Below, piece after piece: positions 59,758 through 64,000 of a stretch of DNA of 64,000 nt (the stretch's first letter is position 1; each line of letters opens with the position of its first letter). The notes under the pieces were generated by a model. The model saw only the letters and a list, made by a program, of their open reading frames with translations. It did not search any database and had not been told where the DNA came from. Made by a program: the position numbers and the translations under genes. Source of the DNA: Quillaja saponaria (lineage: Eukaryota; Streptophyta; Magnoliopsida; Fabales; Quillajaceae); the NCBI GenBank assembly GCA_029379385.1, contig CM055611.1, forward strand, positions 12,036,062 to 12,100,061, given 5' to 3'.

Positions 59758-61822
59758 CATAGCAACCCACCTTTGATTAAACAAACGAATTATAATTTTA
59801 TTAAACTAAAATATAGAAGATTTAATTATTGTTTTAGTCTATTAGAATTATCTTAGATTTAAATTTAGTCTCTCAGAAATATTTTCAGTCATCTAGGATT
59901 GATTCAGAATTTCTCAAGCTAAGTTACATTCTCACATTATACATAAATATATTAATTTTATATAATTTAATGATAAAATGACTAATTTTTTTTTATAATT
60001 TATGTATGTTATTATCTTTATGACAAGTGTTGTTATTTTGTTCATAATATATAAATGGAATTGAATGCAACTTGATTAAAAAATTTTGAATTTTGAAGGA
60101 TAAAATTGAAAAATGAAATTCTTACATAACTGAATTGATCGAAACTGATATAATCTTGAAAGCCTAAAATAGTAGATAAGCTAATACAAAAATATATAAA
60201 ACTCTGTGTATATTTATATGGATTCAATATATTTATTATTTTATCAACAAGGATTAGGTGTAATAGTAAGCGAATTGCATTATTAAGATAAGAGCACAAT
60301 ACTTAAACTCAAGACCACGAATCTAAATGAGAAGCTAACGATGGAATGAGAGTCAAAACTTATTCAAATTATGTTAGTCTTGTTTCTTTTGGGCCATGGT
60401 AATATTTGCTCAATCAATGAATTAGTTTTTTCAACTTGGAATATTAATGAAAATATATCATTACACTTTAGATAAAATAATGTATTAATTGTAAAGAAAT
60501 AAAAATAGTAAATAGTCTCAAATTAAAAATTAGATTTTTTTTTTTCTTGTTTTGTCTTTCCATGGGAACCATTTAGTAGTCTATACATCTGCAAGAAGAA
60601 TATGTTGAACCTTCTCTACTTTTTCTTTTGATTAGAAAATTATTAATTATATTGTCACCCCTAATAGAGACCTCTACTAGGGATACATGTATCATATCTA
60701 GATTGTAGAATCACATGCAAGTTAGCCCACATCAAGACATCACCAACAAAATGGAAAGATTCTCTTTTTTTTTTTTGGCTCCCAAAACTTTAAACTACTT
60801 TGAGCACTTCCACAGATCTCACATATTAAAATCTCTCATGGCCTCTTTAATTTCATTCATTCAGTTTATTCTTTATTTCTTTTCTCCATACAAATTCAAA
60901 TATAATCCGACTCAAATTTAATGCAATCTACCAATGGTTTAGCATATCAAAAACTCAACCTAATTGGAGTACATATCTAATTCTATTTGAGATGACTTAG
61001 AACAAATTGTTATCTTTATATTTATGTTTGTGATATTTTTCATTACAAAGTAAAATTACACATATTCGCACTTGCAAGCTGAATTCAAACTATTATATAA
61101 AAATACAACTATTATGAAATTGATTTATGGTAAACTCTTTCAGCCTCGACATTAAAATTTTAAATTTAAATTATTGTGGTGTTTTATTTTAATGCTTGTT
61201 GATAAAGACACATGATATTCTAGTCAAATGAAAGAACTTACCTAGAATTTTTTATTTTTTATTTTTTATTTACCAAGAAAAGACATACTTACTCCCTCAT
61301 GAAATACTCGTGTACCCTCTCATAACTAAATAAATACACCACAACAACATTATGTGTTTGATTCTCATAATCAGAATGTATACCGTAAGTTAATATCTCT
61401 AAGGATGATGTCATTTAAAATTAGGGTTTGAGTTTGCATCATAGTTTCTACCATAAGTGTTTTTAATTAATATTAATTAAAAATGAAAGTCTAGACAAGT
61501 ATAAAAATATATGAAGAAAACCTTGAACATTTCTAGAATAACTTCTGGCTTGATTCATGAGGAATGAGTAATTAGTGTCAAATTGATCCTAATTTAATCA
61601 AACCTGAATATGTTTGAGAATCAATTGATGCTTAAATTTTAAAAAATAAATAAATAAAAGAAAAAAGAAATTGAACATTAGTCCAAGTGAAGAGAACCTA
61701 GTTAACATATTCATTGCACTGAAAAGAAATACCAAAGTCATTGCTTGTTACAAAAATACCCAAGACAAAGGGGGACCATACTGAAGTAAAAGAAGTTGTT
61801 TTTTTTTTTTCCTTCTAATAGG
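59758..61822 (+). repeat. Tandem 2.2-kb duplication, copy 1
   Basis: Begins CATAGCAACCCACCTTTGAT at 59758; the identical phrase recurs at 61970, an offset of 2,212 bp. Shared blocks run in order to the end: TTTTCAGTCATCTAGGAT, AACTCAAGACCACGAATC, GGGCCATGGTAATATTTGCT, CATCAAGACATCAC, AGGATGATGTCATTTAAAAT, GGACCATACTG.AGTAAAAGA and a poly-T plus CCTTCTA. No protein is encoded. A tRNA-like phrase (GTAATAGTAAGCGAATTG, then CTCAAGACCACGAATC) lies at about 60258-60325. Confidence 0.9.
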
Positions 61823-61969
61823 AAAAAATTATAAAATTACAAATAAAATGACTTGTGGGAAAAAGGATGCATCATTGGTGAACTGCATCTAATGTCCTTC
61901 CAAAACCGCCAATGGTTTTTAAGTTTTAACTTGTTCGAAGCCCATCATTCAATAGGGAATTATCTGGAT

Positions 61970-64000
61970 CATAGCAACCCACCTTTGATTAAACAAACGA
62001 GTTATAATTTTATTAAACTAAAATATAAAAGACTTAATTACTATTTTATTCTATTAGAATTGTTCTCAGATTTAAATTTAGTCTTTTAGGAATATTTTCA
62101 GTCATCTAGGATCAATTCAGAATTTTCCAAGCAAGTTACATTCTTTCATTCTTATGTTATACATAAATATATTAATTTTATATAATTTAATGATAAAATA
62201 ATCAAAAAAGTTTTACAATTTATAAAAATAATTTATGTATGTTATTATCTTTATAACAAGTGTTGTTATTTTTTTGATTTCATAACATGTAAATGGAATT
62301 GGATGTAACTTGATTAAGAAATTCTGAATTTTGAAGGATAAAATTAACAGAGAAAATTCTTACATAACCAAATTGATCAAAATTGATAAATCTTGAAAGA
62401 TTAAAATAGTAAATAAGCTAGTACAAAAATATGTAAAACTATGCGTTATATTTATGTAGATTCAATATATTTATTATTTATATCAACAATGATTGAGTGC
62501 AGTAATAAGCGAACTAAAGAACAAAATACTTAAACTCAAGACCACGAATCTAAATGAGAAGCTAACGATGGAATAAGAGTCAAAACTTATTCAAACTATG
62601 TTAGTCTTGTTTCTTTTGGGCCATGGTAATATTTGCTCAATCAATGAGTTAGTATTTTCAACTTGGAATACTAATGAAAATATATCATTGCACTTTAGAT
62701 AAAATAATGTATTAAATGTAAAAAAATAATAATAATAAAAATAGTAAATGTCTCAAATTAAAAATTAGAATTTTTTTTTCTTGTTTTGTCTTTCCATGGG
62801 AACCATTTAGTAAGTCTATACATCTGCAAGAAGAATATGTTAAACCTTTTCTACTTTTTCTTTTGATTAGAAAATTATTAATTATATTGTCACCCCCCTA
62901 TCATATCTAAGATTGTAGAATCACATGCAAGTTAGCCCACATCAAGACATCACTAACAAAATGGAAAGATTCTCATTTTTTTTGGCTTCCAAAACTTTAA
63001 ACTATTTTGAGCACTTCCACCAATATCACATATTAAAATCTCTCCGGCCTCTTTCTTTCATTCATTCATTCTTTAATAAATTAATATAATCCTACTCAAA
63101 TTTAATACAATCTACCAATGTGTTGGCATATCAAAAAGTCAACCTAATTGTAGTACATATCTAATTCTATTCGACATGACTTAGACATAACAAATTATTA
63201 TCTGTATATTTAATTTTCATTACAAAATAAAATTACATATAATTTGCACTTGAAAGTTGAATTCAAACTATCATATAAAAATATAACTATTATGAGAATG
63301 AGATTTATGGTAAATTTTTTTAGCCTCGACATTAAGATTTTGTACTTGAATTGCAGTGAGGTTTTATTTTAATGCTTGTTGATAAAGACACATGATATTA
63401 TAATCAAATAAAGGAACTTAACTAGAATTTAATTACCAAGAAAAAGACATACTTACTTTGCTATGAAATACTCAGTACCCTCTCATAAATAAATAAATAC
63501 ACCATAAGAACAATTTGTGTTTGATTCTCATAATCAGCATGTATATCGTAACTTAATATCTCTAAGGATGATGTCATTTAAAATTAGGGTTTGAGTTGCA
63601 TCATAATTTCTACCCTAAACAAACTCTTTTTAATTAATATTAAAAATGAAAGACTAGACAAGTATAAAAATATATAAAGAAAACCTTGAACATTTCTAGA
63701 AATAACTTCTGGCTTGATTGTAGAGGCAACATGAAGAATGAGTAATTAGTATCAAATTGATCCTAATTTAATTAAACCTGAATATGTTTGAGAATCAATT
63801 GATGCTTAAATTTAAAAAATAAAATAAAAATAAAAGGAAAAAAGAAATTGAACATTAGTCCAAGTGAAGAGAACCTAGTTAACATTTTCTTTGCCACTGA
63901 AAAGAAATACCCGAAGTCATTGCTTGTTACACAAATAGCCAACACAAAGGGGGACCATACTGTAGTAAAAGAAGTTGTTGGTTTTTTTTTTTTCCTTCTA
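61970..64000 (+). repeat. Tandem 2.2-kb duplication, copy 2 (runs off the window)
   Basis: Matches copy 1 over its full visible length at roughly 90% by eye, with small insertions and deletions. Copy 1 adds TAATAGAGACCTCTACTAGG near 60660, which is missing at 62895; copy 2 adds GTAGAGGCAAC near 63720. The last visible bases are poly-T and CCTTCTA, equivalent to about 61822 in copy 1, so the unit may continue or repeat again beyond the window. The 147-bp spacer 61823-61969 is not seen elsewhere in the window. Confidence 0.9.

Noticed and set aside
60248..60330. tRNA-like phrase in the tandem repeat
   Set aside because: The A-box is weak and no cloverleaf can be folded by eye; not called as a tRNA gene.
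1..64000. CRISPR arrays, operons and bacterial-type systems
   Set aside because: No regularly spaced repeats with unique spacers exist; introns and plant transposons show this is nuclear plant DNA.

Overview
The window looks like repeat-rich, AT-rich chromosomal DNA from a flowering plant, most likely a eudicot. The basis is spliceosomal introns, plant-type LTR retrotransposons, Helitrons, a LINE, an endogenous caulimovirid and an ALG8 gene with plant-like sequence. The species cannot be fixed from the sequence. Only three loci look like intact protein-coding genes; most of the rest is layered mobile DNA.

Layout. 1-3.3 kb: a small foldback element, then a short secreted-peptide gene (1940-2161) whose C-terminus matches the CTNIP/SCREW phytocytokine family, with W-box cores upstream. 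3.3-12.6 kb: one decayed Ty3/Gypsy element of Tekay/Del chromovirus type with perfect ATAAC target duplications; its 3' LTR is split by a solo LTR of the same family. 13.2-14.6 kb: a small hydrophilic, dehydrin-like gene and a possible degenerate tandem relative. 15-21.6 kb: locally duplicated DNA holding two broken Cys/His-rich peptide copies. 21.6-24.6 kb: fragments of two further Gypsy elements, one of Tat type with a second RNase H. 25.6-30.0 kb: the one large intact gene, ALG8, in four minus-strand exons. 31.1-34.4 kb: a 5'-truncated L1-type LINE. 37.1-42.6 kb: an endogenous pararetrovirus on the minus strand, split between reverse transcriptase and RNase H by another solo LTR. 42.7-47.8 kb: non-autonomous Helitrons and a palindrome made of Helitron-like 3' ends. 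48.2-51.9 kb: a third solo LTR. 55.8-57.0 kb: a Mutator-like foldback element with a non-repetitive core. 57.9-58.4 kb: a promoter-like island with a G-box and TCP-type motifs but no gene. 59.8-64.0 kb: a tandem duplication with a 2,212-bp period that runs off the window.

How the parts relate. ALG8 is a housekeeping ER glycosylation gene. The CTNIP-like gene is a candidate immune or stress signal. The dehydrin-like gene is probably stress related. No operon-like cooperation is expected. The main story is genome turnover: one LTR family (starting TGTYATAACCC, ending GTGTGACA) accounts for about 16 kb in five copies. Three of these are solo LTRs with 4/5-bp target duplications, which points to repeated LTR-LTR recombination. 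Insertion order can be read directly: the pararetrovirus is older than its LTR, and the outer 3' LTR is older than the solo LTR inside it.
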